Source: Trissonchulus latispiculum (Eukaryota > Nematoda > Enoplea > Enoplida > Ironidae). From it: a stretch of DNA of 64,000 nucleotides. A program made the translations under genes and the position numbers. Positions 1-10,941 of this stretch are shown in pieces (positions within the stretch are counted from its first letter, which is position 1; each line of letters begins with the position of its first letter). The stretch is from assembly GCA_030248195.1 (NCBI GenBank), contig JASAND010007707.1, positions 62,001 through 126,000 of the forward strand, written 5' to 3'. Under the pieces are notes generated by a model. That model saw nothing but the letters and a program-made list of their open reading frames with translations. It was not told the DNA's origin and searched no databases.

Positions 1-211
1 AGGCACGACATTTCGATGAAAATTTTGCGACAACTTTTACCTCAATTTTCTTACTCTAAGTTAAATTGTTTCTAAAAAAGGTTTGTATGAAAATGCTCTT
101 TGAAATCTGCTCTTTCTTATGATCTAAAATTTGAAGCACGAGAACCACTTTCTTAACTGTAATTAATAAGAATGAAATTTTAGTCTGCATCTGCAAATTT
201 TCATTAAGTCT

Positions 212-264
212 TGTATGGACATCCCGTCTGTCTTATATGGACACGCTCGCATTGTATGGACACC
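212..264 (+). repeat. TGTATGGACA motif cluster (left)
   Basis: Three near-copies of TGTATGGACAC lie at 212-221, 234-244 and 253-264. The same motif occurs three times in reverse complement (GTGTCCATAC) at 17951-17960, 17971-17980 and 18043-18052, so the clusters face each other across about 17.7 kb. A further group of GTGTCCATA motifs lies at about 3988-4035. They could be subterminal binding sites of a large element; that is inference. Confidence 0.6.
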
Positions 265-1990
265 TGTGTTTACACAGTAAAGATAGGCTCTTCGCAACCT
301 CTGATGCTAGCTACACTTTAAGTGTCGTAAACTGTTTTTCTACGTAGCTGCTTTGTTTCAGAAGTTAGTGTTAAAGAAAGGAAGTAGTGCCTAAGTCTTA
401 AATTTAAGAATTCGATTTATTTTCAGAAATTAAATTTAAGTAGCGTATCGTGGTCATTAATAGAGTATCATTTTCCGCAGATCATTTCGACATTTACTGA
501 TTAGGCATTCGATTCTGTAAATTCTATAACGACTTCAGAACGTTCTAAGTCAAAAACTGTCCAAAATATCAAGAAAGGTTATTTCAAACTTAGCAAAAAC
601 GGTTTCATTTTACAGATTCTGGTTAGAAATAGTCAGAACAGTTTTGATTTTCTTGCGATTTTTATCAATAAAAACTTACTAAAATTATTTTCGATTAAAC
701 TTCGAAAAATCTCCAAAATTTTACAATTGTCTGTCCGAAAATTAGCAAAAATCGCACAATTTTAAATGATGTAGCGGCGTAGACAAAACATAAAATTTCT
801 TTATTTCTTGTTCGAGTTGACAGCATCTGAACAAAAAATTAATTTTCCAGGACCACAATAATACAAACTTTCCTATTCCTTGTGACGATAATTTTCATCC
901 GCATCTATCTGTATGCGTATCTGTAGGTATTTTCCGACATAGTTTTTATTTGAACATATGTAGTTTTCGAAATATATATGTAATAAAATAGGCTTTCTAG
1001 GGTTAACTTTTAGACAGGGGTTTGCTCACGATAGCACTGGTTTTGAGATCTCTGGCAATGATTCAGGGGATTTTGACCTCCAACCCACAGATTAGCCCCA
1101 AATTATTACAATGTAAATGTACTCTAATTTAGCTATCTTTGCTCTGCTCTAATACCGGTGCCTCTTCTTCAGGTATGACGAGACCCAACTCCAAGTTATA
1201 CACAGAAACAAGATTATGATAACCGATCGCACAACGGTCTAACAAACCTATTCGATTATTCCGGGTTCTGAGACTGGTTTAGTTATTTCGCCCACTTAAC
1301 TAATAATAATTATAAATTCTAGATGACAATTCCTTAGGGGAGTCAAGATTGAAAAGTTAAGTTCTATTAAATCTACAAAGACGGTTACGTGAACATCAAT
1401 GAACAACACAACGAAACAAGACTTTAGGTGTGACAGACGAACGTGAAGAACAGGTTACAATAGGCTAACAAGTTTAGTTCAAAACACAGCTACCAAGATT
1501 GAACGGACAGAGTTACACAACAATTTCAGAATTCAAAGGTTAGCTACACAACAGTTTGCAGATAGACAGAGATAATGAAACCGTGAAAGTGTGATTCGAA
1601 TTATTCAAACTCAAAGTTAAGCAACAGTTGACTACGATTCCGAAACTACAGCTGGCGCACTTCCAGTGACTCGCAACTTACTCTTACCAGAGACTCCAAG
1701 ACGTGACAGGATAAAGGATAATGAGAATAATTGGAATAAACTGCTGGTCAAAAGTAATACTGAATTCTGGGGGGCTCGTAGAGATGCAGGCGAAAATCAA
1801 GCTCAACTCAAACTTCCAACACTAGACTTAACAGTACATAAATCGCAAGGCTCCAATGGCCGTCAAGAACGAACTGCAAAGCAGTCACAACTAGAGATCA
1901 ACCGTTCAGTAGCGAGTCTGCCCCAAGACTGAAGACTTGGGAGAAAAACAAGATAGGGACTGGGTCAGTCACCCAGCTCTTTGTGTATTG

Positions 1991-2016
1991 TCCTGACTGA
2001 AAACTGTCAGTCAGGA
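1991..2016. repeat. Perfect 10-bp-stem hairpin
   Basis: TCCTGACTGA at 1991-2000 pairs exactly with 2007-2016 around a 6-nt loop. No T-run follows and no gene is adjacent. Confidence 0.8.
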
Positions 2017-2113
2017 TTTGCGGTGAGCGTTGGAAGTCCTTTTAGAGAGTGCGCATAATTTTTGATTAGAAAGGGGAAAATTTCTTATCGTTCCTAAATT
2101 GGTTTCTAAGAGG

Positions 2114-2145
2114 CTTACCTGGGGACCAAAAACTCCCCAGGTAAG
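2114..2145. repeat. Perfect 12-bp-stem hairpin
   Basis: CTTACCTGGGGA (2114-2125) pairs perfectly with 2134-2145 around an A-rich 8-nt loop. The right arm contains AGGTAAGT, which resembles a splice donor, but no exon is recognisable upstream. Confidence 0.8.
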
Positions 2146-2561
2146 TAGTTTGTCAAATATTTTCGTCTTTACCCCAAAATTAATTGCTAACCGACCCATT
2201 AGAAAGGATCAAAGCGAAAATTTGGATCAAAACAGGAAATTTCCACAATCACCAGTTATCAAAAGATACAAACAGGGGGGTCACCCCATTAGAGGCAGCT
2301 AAGCATACAGGCAAAACAGTACAGAAAGCACAGAATGTAGGTAGGCCTCAGAACCAAAATATACAGACAAAAACGATCAAAACGCAGTCTACCCATCACA
2401 TATAGAACTGAAAAATCTATAATTTAGCTTCGCTGTAGCAAAATATCTGTTAGTCCAGTTGTTTTTAAAACAACGGATAGCTATCGTTCAAGTTATTGTC
2501 TGCTCCACTCCTACACAATAATCATAAAACTTCAATAATCGCATAACTTCCACACTACGTG

Positions 2562-2640
2562 TGTACACCTGGCGCTCCCATTGAATGAGCCAACGCCAAA
2601 ACCGATTGAGCCAAACTTGTTAGTCATTAGTGTGATTGAG
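2562..2640 (-). repeat. Inverted repeat R0, left copy, with TGAGCC motifs
   Basis: About 80 bp that is the reverse complement of 17590-17672 with only a few mismatches by eye. It carries repeated ATTGAGCC/ATGAGCC words, which read as GGCTCAAT/GGCTCATT in the right copy. Its spacing to neighbouring repeats differs from the right side, so the flanks have rearranged since the copies arose. Confidence 0.75.
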
Positions 2641-2654
2641 CGTACGTTAGTGTA

Positions 2655-3630
2655 CGTGTACATATATACTCAGGATTTTGAAAAACGGGTCGAACAATAA
2701 AGTGGAGTTCGGACCAAATTGTTTGGAAAAATATTCAAAATTTGCGAAAACTAGCTGAAACGATTCTTTTTGACACCACAAGTCCCATTAAAAGTCTATC
2801 ATGCCATAAATTGCAATACATACATGTAGTCAACCGAGAAAAAACCCACTCGAATATGAGGGGGAAACCACTCCCAGTATGGCTACCTGTATGAGCTATA
2901 GGGGATTTAAATAGCCTATCTCGAAGAGCGTCTAAAACTACCCTAGAGATTGTAGTCCCCGCTGCTTCCTTGCAAATCTTTTGGGACTTTGAAATTTTTG
3001 AAAATTTTGGCTCGTCCAATTTGGCCGGGCCACCCTGAACTACTGGCAAGGCCTAGACCAAAACGAATTATATGTACGTAAGCAAGCAAGCAAGCAAGCA
3101 AGCAGTACAGTAAGCATTTGCGTTGGATTCGTCGAAGCAGCAATTATTTTCCAATCAGCCCTGCTCCGTTATACCACTCCGTTAATTTTTATTTTTAAAA
3201 TTTCTTACAATAGAAAGAATTTGGATTGTTTCTGATGAGTGGAACATGAAGAAAATTTGTAAACGTTCTACTGAATATCGTTTCATGACTTGGTTGGTGG
3301 ACAAAATTGGTGTATTGCGCTACCCTCCCGCACACCACTTTAAAATTGGATTTCAGGAACAAATTTCAGCATTGCTGGAACAAAATTAGCAGGAATGAGC
3401 TCAGGAAACCAGAAAACTCCCACAAACATAATGTTGAATAGCTAAGTAAAGCCAAGTACATGATACGCAGGAATCACCAACAATCTCAGCATATATGTAT
3501 ATATATGCAAAATTCGATAAGTTTATCTTACATCCTGGGGTGTACGTGTACATATATATTCAGGATTTTGAAAAACGGGTCGAACAATAAAGTTGAGTTC
3601 GGACCGAACTGTTTGGAAAAATATTACATA
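2655..3630 (-). repeat. Repeat family R1, left (about 1.3 units, inverted to 15008-15890)
   Basis: 2655-3357 is the reverse complement of about 15015-15720. 3358-3630 is the reverse complement of about 15640-15890. The left side therefore contains one unit of roughly 0.9 kb plus the start of a second tandem unit. A tetranucleotide run of AAGC sits at 3080-3105 (GCTT in the right copy). Short open frames inside are repeated on both sides and I see no domain in them. Confidence 0.8.
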
Positions 3631-3659
3631 TTGTCCAAATTGTCATATTATCAGTCATA

Positions 3660-5712
3660 TTATCACCCCCTCTCCACGACCCCCCCCCCCAACCCATAGT
3701 TTTCTATTTTTGCTCCGCAAATCGCATTTCCAGCCGTTTTTAAATTCTAATACTAAAAAGCCTAAACTATGATGTAATTTAACACAGACTGTGGTTCCAA
3801 ACCCGTAACCTTTAATGCCAGCTTGTTTCTACTTTGAAAATAAGGTCACTGTGGACTCCGTAAAGGGCTTCAATCCGAAAATTCTAACTCGTTGAAGATT
3901 TTTGCAAACAACGTTAATTTTTTTGAATTTTTGCTCCTTCGGCGCGACTACCCTTGCCAGTTGGGGGACGTTCTGTATGTCCTTTACGCAAGTGTCCATA
4001 ACGGTGTCCATAAAGTGTCCATATGTCCATAACGGTAATATGCAACTTTTGAAAATTGTAAGTAGCTGACACTAATTAACGGTAAGGCGTTGAGAGCTAA
4101 AATTTGCAGTTTTGAAATCCCCAGACCAAAAGTTTTCGAATGATACCAAACTTGCCCGGAAAAACTGAACTTGGAAAAATCGACTTTTCGACCGAGTTTG
4201 AGTGTGTGTTTTTCTCTTCTGTATGTCCTTTACTCCCATAGTAAATCGAGGTTGCTGAAAACGATGAACATATTGCCGAAACAGATGGATGTGATCCTCA
4301 GGCCCCATGGTACCCATGTAGTTTTGAAAACCTGAAAGACCCCATTGCTAAAGACGCATGTTCCAGAAAAAAGCAGTGACCAAGTTATGAATTTGCTGAA
4401 AATTATGCACGGTTTCGGGTCTCCGTATACTTTTAGCGTTGGCGGCTAGTCTGTTAGAGGCCGCAGCAGACGATTGGCGACGTTAAAATTCCACAGCAGT
4501 AGATCACGGAAGATGACATCATCAACAAACTTGACTGCAACGGAGGGGCGCCGGGGGCGGGGAGACTCCAACCAATTCGGCACTCCACCCTTAATGTTTT
4601 TGTGGCGGACGTGTAACCGGGATTTTGGGTGGAGGGTACCTCCCTCTAAATGGGGGGAGGGCTTTTTCCAGACCCCCTCTCCACGACCCCCCCCAACCCA
4701 AAGGTTTCTATTTCTGCTCCGCAAATCGCATTTCCAGCCGTTTCTAAATTCTAATACGAAAAAGCATAAACTATGATGTAATTTAATGCAGACAGTGGTT
4801 TTAAACCCGTAACCTTTAATGCCAGCTTGTTTCCACATTGAAAATAAGGTCACTGTGGACTCCGTAAAGGGCTTCAATCCGAAAATTCTATTTCTTTGAA
4901 AATTTTTGCAAACAACGTTAATTTTTGTGAATTTTTGCTCCTTCGGCGCGACTACCCTTGCCAGTTGGGGGACGTTCTGTATGTCCTTTACGCCTATGTC
5001 TCCATCTTTGGGAGAATGGATTTTTCTATCCGCGAATGGTATGCACCTTTCCATGTTATTTTTTTATTATCTATGTATTGGAACTCATCAAGTTTTTTTG
5101 ATTCTCTGGTTACGCTCTGGATCGATTTTTATAGATGGTCAAAAGTCCGCTTGCGAAAAGCGGGCTTAGAAATTTTCCGAGGGCTCCAACATAGAAAATT
5201 GTCTAAGTCGTCTAAAATAGCGTTTTTCAGCCATTTGGTGGTGCGCATATTATATAGTAAATCGGGGTTGCTGAAAACGATGAACATATTGCCGAAACCG
5301 ATGGATGTGATACTCAGGCCCCATGGCACCCATGTACTTTTGAAAACCTGAAAGACCCGATTGCTAAAGAAGCATCTTCCAGACAAAAAGAAGTGATCAA
5401 GGTTTGAATTTGCTGAAAATTATGAACGGTTTCGGTTCTCCGTATACGTTTAGCGTTGGCGGCTAGTCTGTTAGAAGCCGCAGCAGACGATTGGCGACGT
5501 TAAAATTCCACAGCAGTAGATCACGGAAGATGACATCATCAACAAACTTGACTGCAACGGAGGGGCGCCGGGGGCGGGGAGACTCCAACCACTTCGGCAC
5601 TCCACCCTTAATGTTTTGTGGGGGATGTGTAACCGGGATTTTGGGTGGAGGGTACCTCCCTCTAAATGGGGCGGGCATTTTCCAGACCCCCCTCCACGAA
5701 CCCCCCCAACCC
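3660..5712 (+). repeat. Repeat family R2: two tandem units of about 1.0 kb
   Basis: The landmark CTCCACGACCCCCC recurs at about 3673, 4680 and 5690, and the segment at 4241-4690 recurs at 5258-5710, giving a period near 1.01 kb. The units are diverged by small indels. A partial inverted copy lies at 16480-16925. Open frames here are shadows of the repeat (proline and glycine rich) with no known domain. Confidence 0.8.
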
Positions 5713-6624
5713 AGATGATATCATTTAAGATTATCAGATTTCAGATATCATCAGATTTAAGATGACATCATCAACAAACTTGACTGCAACGTACCTGCAA
5801 CTGCAATGTAACTTTTGGACAATTTCCTGCAGCCCGGCCCCGCCGGCCACCTGTGCGGTCGGCCAAAAGTGGCCTTAGATGGCCAAAAAGGGCCACTTTT
5901 GTGTCAAGACTACAGGGCGTCGGGAACAAACTAAGGACACGCGGCTTGTTGCATAAAAACTTTGGGATGGGTAGCGTGTCATAACTGAGGCGATTTCCGA
6001 TATCTGTTCGGGATCGTTCAGGCGGCAGGCCCAAAGTTGGCCTGTAGACTTGCTGTAAACGACTAAGCATATGAAACTTATGAAACATATGAAACAAACA
6101 CAGCACCGTCAATAACAAGTTATTCATTCATCACAGGTAGTTGAAATTCGGCATTTTGGTAGTTTAGGACATGATAATCTATTATAACGCTTCGTATACC
6201 TATTCCGGTGTTACTATATTGTTGCGCTGCAGTAGAGTGCTGCTGAAGTACAGCGCTGACTAGAAATAGCTACACGTAAGTTGCAATCGTTTGAAATTTT
6301 GCATATCGCTCCAATCGTTCCTTCATTGGCAGTATAATTTGCATTTGGTTTATTCTTGTATGTATAGCGCGGCGGAAATAACCCAGTCCGATATGCGGGA
6401 AAAACCCATCGCCAGTGTGTGTCACCCATATGAGCTAGATAGGATTTTAATAGCCAATATTAAAGAGCGCCAAAACTACCCTGGAGGGTGTATTATTGTA
6501 GCTCCCTCTGCCTCTCAGCTAATATTTTTGGACTCAAAATTTTGGAATTTTTGGTCACAACAAACATGGAGATCAAACAGGGCCAACTTTGGTGGGTCAC
6601 CCTGAACTGCTGGAAAGACCTAGG
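5713..6624 (+). other. Spacer with a diverged R1-like copy, target of the LTR insertion
   Basis: 5760-5790 repeats a piece of R2. About 6400-6624 is a diverged same-orientation copy of the R1 segment at 2840-3060; both end in a CCTAG word. The LTR element starts right there, and the R1-like sequence resumes after its right LTR at 14527. No gene is supported. Confidence 0.55.
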
Positions 6625-7373
6625 TGTAGCGGGGGTAGTAGTTTAACCTACGTACTAACACCGTTACCACGCCCTGACGTAGCGGACGCGGAGACCGTGG
6701 CACAGATGGATAACTGACCGACTACAGGAGACGGTCGGGACAGCCTCGCCAGACAATATACGCAGTAAATAGTCCGATCCTAAGGGCGAGATGACTCGCA
6801 CTCTCACTCACTTAAGATGTAACTACCTACCTAGCAGGAGCTCAGAAAAACTCAAACCTACCTAAATACACTTTAATAAAGAATAGAACAACAAGTTATA
6901 GTAATATAACAATACAATAAAATACTGGGATGAACCCTCAGTTACACACAAACAAATAAACAGACACTGACTTACAGTTACAGCGGCTGACGGGGGTCAG
7001 CCAACGTACCAAGCTCTGGGGAGAGCTGAGGGAGAGACACAATAATATTTACAGTAATGGGGGAGAATAGCAGATAAATAGCAAGCGCACACAAAGGCAG
7101 AATAATACAGAAGTGAATAGGGGAGCGAGTGTATGGGTTGGACCCTCCCACGAGCGCCCCCTAGTGAGAATTTGCCCCCAAATCACGAAGCTCCCAAAGT
7201 CACGAGGGGGGGGGAACCCACCCAATCCCACGCATACACGTTGGGGGAGCTACGTGACTTGCAAACGTGTCCCAGCCCACTTTGATGATGTTATAGGAAG
7301 CCAAGCGGGTAGCTAGCCTAGCTACAACCGCCAGCAACGGAAAGGTTGATCATTCCAACCTTAATCCGTTACA
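6625..7373 (-). repeat. LTR element 1, 3' LTR
   Basis: A 749-bp copy matching 13780-14526 with about a dozen substitutions and small indels counted by eye, including two homopolymer-length changes. On the minus strand it starts TGTAACGG and ends GCTACA. The polypurine-like AGCCCTGGGGAGA abuts its inner edge at 7374-7386. Confidence 0.9.
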
Positions 7374-8859
7374 TCTCCCCAGGGCTCGCCATCCGAACTC
7401 CCGAGAGGATCACTGCACAAATGGCAAACTGGTACGTGAGCTGAACTCTCAACAAGTACGAACAGTACAGAGCAATGATGCTACAAGTACAAAACCACTG
7501 ACAACTGCAGACTGCAAGTCAAAAGCTCTAGACTAAATTAACAAGTGTAGAAAAAACACAAAAATAAGTGATTAAATACTACATAATACAGGTGATTAAG
7601 CATATACTAGGCACTATGAAGCACTAGTAACAGTCAAAAATTAAAACACAAAAATGACAAAATCACACGTACATATTTGCATGGCCAAAAAATACACGTA
7701 TTAAACTAGAACCGTATTAAGTACTGGGATTGTAAGTAACTTAATATGAAAATACAAATGACTTTCCAAAGATAACTCATGGGGAAGAGGAGTTACCCTC
7801 CTTTGGAATGTATAGTCAAACGAGTGTGTTAATATATGTTAACAAAGAAATAAAAGTTGAACTTTCAGATAAAATATTAATTAAATTTAAGTTAAACCAA
7901 GCTGAGCTAGGGTTTATCAGGCCGTCGCTCAACAAGGCAAACTGCCTATGATAATAATAATCATAATAATAAAGTAACCATAGAAAATACACACCGTTAG
8001 GTGGAGGTCCTATGGGAAGAAAAACCCCACCCTCCCTAGGTAAAATTATGTATTTTCATATGACGAGATTCGTCACTGGGTTTTTCGACAATATAAGGCA
8101 CACATATATATGGCAGTATGGAATGATTCCTCGAAAATAAAGCACTGTACATATTATGAGCAAATGTCATTGGCATATAAAACTAGTAGAAAAAATACGA
8201 AAAATAAGATGGTTAATATACGACATAGTTATAACAAAAATACAGATTCAAAACTAAGGAAATTCGAGATTCGCAGTTAACAAAACTAACAAAATACAGT
8301 TCGTATAAACTAAACACATAAAATACAGCAGATTCAGGTTCAAAAATTACTAAACAAGGAGATTATAGGTTCATAGAGAAATTTTGACAAAGAGAGTAAA
8401 TATGAATTCAAGGAAAATTAAGAAAACGTACGTACATGAAATTTAAGTACACATTGCACATCACAGAGATACTAGTCCTAGGTAACAAATAATATAATTC
8501 AAAAACTAAACAAAATAAGAAATACCAAATTCGCAATATTAGATTCAAAAATCCAGATTCGTAAGTTAAAATACAAAATAACCTATGCAATTATGCAAAA
8601 CTAATGTCAAAATAACAGCTAAAACAATGATCTATATAATGATCTGGATCCGAAGATCAATGGAAATAAAGTCAAATTCAGGTCTAGCATCGGATGAACC
8701 GTCATCATGGTGGGTTGGACATGGTTCAAGTCCAATCTGATGCCAGAAAAGTCACAATTAGAGGATTTCACAACCAGGAAAGATGACTTTCCGGACTGCG
8801 AAGAGTCATAACTGATGGAATGAACGGACCATGGGTCATGAGGCTCGATGACGACGCAC
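7374..8859 (-). other. AT-rich 3' non-coding tail of LTR element 1
   Basis: About 1.5 kb between the unknown frame and the 3' LTR, strongly A-rich on the plus strand with no open frame of note. Its base composition contrasts sharply with the GC-rich coding frame beside it. Confidence 0.6.
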
Positions 8860-10890
8860 TCAATATTCCCGCATGATCAGTTCTGTGGACCTGTGGTGGT
8901 CATTTGGATGGGGTTCCAACGGATTCCAAATGGTCAGGGCGAAGCACGGATAGAAGATGTTCTTCTCCTGTCCTGGCGGAGCGCACCCGGCGATGTGGAC
9001 ACCGGTCCAATTGGGTGGCAGGTCAATCGGCTGCTTTCGCAGGGCCGCCGGTGCGTCCTGTCGAAAGAACGGAGGTGCGGGCTGACCACGATTATAGCGC
9101 TCGGCCGCCGCATCTATGCGCTTTCGAACGACATTGAGGTAGGCCTCAAGACGAGCGTCTTTCAATGGGACACGGTCAAACCTGTCCTCCCAAAGCTCAT
9201 CAGGGCCCGCCTGCATGAACCAAAGGCCCACTTCGGTGTACAAAGACCCTTGGATGTTTCGCCCGTTCCAATTGTCCGTATTGAACAGGAAATTATATTT
9301 CCCGTTAAAAGTCAGATCGTCGGGTTTGAAACCACGAGGAACCCGTACGCCAAGACCCCACCAAGGATCCGTGGAAGCCTTCCCGTAATAGCTTCCGATG
9401 GTCTGGACCAGGAATTCCTGCATTTCCAGGGACTGATAGAACGTGTGGAAAATGATCAGCCGCTGGGTGAGCTGATCTGGACCCGACTGCCATCGCTCGA
9501 TGCGACAAGCGGGCAGTGCAGCAATGGCTTGGTCAGTGCTACGCTTGATAGCAAAGCCATCCTGATGGGGATGCTCCCTCACGAGGTCCATGACGACGTC
9601 GGACTGGCAGAACCAACCCTTTCGTCCCTGATACAGGTGTTCCTTGGTCTGGAAACCCTGGTTCTCGAGCTGCTCCACCGGCAACGACACATGCGGCAGA
9701 TGATTGTGCATGAAGGAGAAGGCGTAGTCCGGCCCCAAATAGAAGCACAGGAAATAGCCTTCGTCCACGTTCGCAATGCCCTCGACGTTGGGCCGATGAT
9801 ATCCGAGCATGGCATAACGGACCGTCATGCAGCGGGTCCGAAGACGCCGAGCGTGCATATGGGTCACGTAGAAATGCTGGGATTCGTATCGTCGAATCAG
9901 GTGTGGGTACCGAAAGAGTTCGGGCACCAACGCTGCCATGGCCAAACAATTGGCCCATCGTGCATTCGACGAGACGCGGTTGACAGGGAAGCCCTTGAAC
10001 AGCTTCCCGTGACGATCACGGTAGTCCTTGATGACCCATCGCGAGTGCCAAACAGTCCGACCGCCGGTCTGTTCAGGCTGCGGATCTGCCGTCATGTGGT
10101 TGGTCAGCTGGCTGTCGCGAGCACACATCCGTTGCCAGATGGTGTCCATAAAGTCCGATGGGAACCGCTGGGAATCGTGGGCGTTGGCCTGCATCCACTT
10201 GAGGACCTCGTCGCGAAACAAGGCCACCCAAGGATGGAGCTTCTTCTCAGATGGATCTCCAGGGACGTTGTGTGGGATCCACTGGAGGTTGTTATCCCGA
10301 CAATAGACGATCGGGTCGTCTGGCCAACGGTCCATTTTGATCTCAGCGACCTCAGCCGGTGTGGGCTGCTCGATCCTGAATTCGTCATAGATCGGGTCCT
10401 CCGTTCCCCGAGAAACCGACCGCGCAATGTCCTGATTGAGCATGTCACAAAGGACATTGACCAAGTAAACCCGGAATGGCGGGAAATTGTCCCTCGTATA
10501 GTTATTAGGGTATTCGGGCGGGAGCTCCCGAACCGCAGAATTACGACCATCCGGTTTCTTGATAGTTTTCACACGTGGCACGCTATAAGTCGACTTCTGT
10601 GGTCGTTGTCGGCTCAAGGCGTCGGCCGCTAAGCGTTTGTCACGATTCTGACGAGACTCGACGTGATGCTGAGCCTTCGGATAGGTTGGAGGTCGACGGT
10701 CTGCGCGATGATCGCGAGACTCATGCCGACGCTCGGTCGATTGCTGACGCTCGTCCGAACGACGACCCCGTGATGGTTGTCGATGACGGTCCTGGTCACG
10801 ACGACGAGCTGATGGTGATCGTTCACGGGCTGGTTGACGCTCGTGATGGCTCGTTGACGGACGCTGGCCACGGTCTCCGCGTCCGCTACG
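8860..10890 (-). CDS. Unknown 676-residue open frame with an arginine/serine-rich start (ORF X)
   Basis: I do not recognise this protein. The frame is open from 10890 to the stop at 8860. Its first 90 or so codons are rich in Arg, Asp, Ser, His and Gln (RS/RD-like), lack methionine, and look like a nucleic-acid-binding tail. The remaining 585 residues are globular in composition, rich in Trp, His, Pro and Tyr, with no transmembrane segment, no signal peptide and no RT, protease, RNase H or integrase signature. The first in-frame ATG lies well inside, so expression would need fusion to the upstream zinc-knuckle frame, which is in the same register, by readthrough or splicing, or a non-ATG start. 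Its place, where pol should be, suggests an acquired or replaced module. An env-like protein is unlikely without membrane segments. The opposite strand is also open here, a composition effect. Confidence 0.7.
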   Translation of the reverse strand, partial: RSGRGDRGQRPSTSHHERQPARERSPSARRRDQDRHRQPSRGRRSDERQQSTERRHESRDHRADRRPPTYPKAQHHVESRQNRDKRLAADALSRQRPQKSTYSVPRVKTIKKPDGRNSAVRELPPEYPNNYTRDNFPPFRVYLVNVLCDMLNQDIARSVSRGTEDPIYDEFRIEQPTPAEVAEIKMDRWPDDPIVYCRDNNLQWIPHNVPGDPSEKKLHPWVALFRDEVLKWMQANAHDSQRFPSDFMDTIWQRMCARDSQLTNHMTADPQPEQTGGRTVWHSRWVIKDYRDRHGKLFKGFPVNRVSSNARWANCLAMAALVPELFRYPHLIRRYESQHFYVTHMHARRLRTRCMTVRYAMLGYHRPNVEGIANVDEGYFLCFYLGPDYAFSFMHNHLPHVSLPVEQLENQGFQTKEHLYQGRKGWFCQSDVVMDLVREHPHQDGFAIKRSTDQAIAALPACRIERWQSGPDQLTQRLIIFHTFYQSLEMQEFLVQTIGSYYGKASTDPWWGLGVRVPRGFKPDDLTFNGKYNFLFNTDNWNGRNIQGSLYTEVGLWFMQAGPDELWEDRFDRVPLKDARLEAYLNVVRKRIDAAAERYNRGQPAPPFFRQDAPAALRKQPIDLPPNWTGVHIAGCAPPGQEKNIFYPCFALTIWNPLEPHPNDHHRSTELIMREY

Positions 10891-10941
10891 TCAGGGCATG
10901 GTAACGGTGTTAGTACGTAGGTTAAACTACTACCCCCGCTA
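10867..10941 (+). repeat. 75-bp inverted internal copy of the LTR end
   Basis: The minus strand here reads the same as the plus-strand start of both LTRs (6627 onward and 13782 onward) for 75 bp with one mismatch. It lies exactly between the zinc-knuckle frame and ORF X. Its first three bases supply the TAG stop of the zinc-knuckle frame, and it carries two more TAGs and a TGA in that register. It is a multiple of three long, so the frames on either side remain in phase. Confidence 0.9.

Larger units (their letters stand above)
1..2561. other. Non-coding left edge of the repeat complex
   Basis: I see no convincing gene. The longest open frame, 1666-1932 (+, 88 codons), has no recognisable domain and low-complexity polar composition, so I do not call it. 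The stretch holds a cluster of TATGGACA motifs (212-264) and two strong hairpins (1991-2016, 2114-2145), listed separately. Confidence 0.6.

Noticed and set aside
3080..3105. CRISPR or telomere-like array from the AAGC run
   Set aside because: A plain tetranucleotide microsatellite of a few units, with no spacers.
2735..3143. Conserved protein suggested by matching frames at 2735-3049 (-) and 15350-15571 (+)
   Set aside because: The match is only the R1 inverted repeat read in both places; the frames are short and have frameshifts between copies.
8848..10632. 594-codon plus-strand open frame antisense to ORF X
   Set aside because: Both strands are open because of GC-rich codon composition. 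Only the minus strand fits the LTR element orientation, the Gag register and the RS-rich extension, and the plus frame has no recognisable domain.
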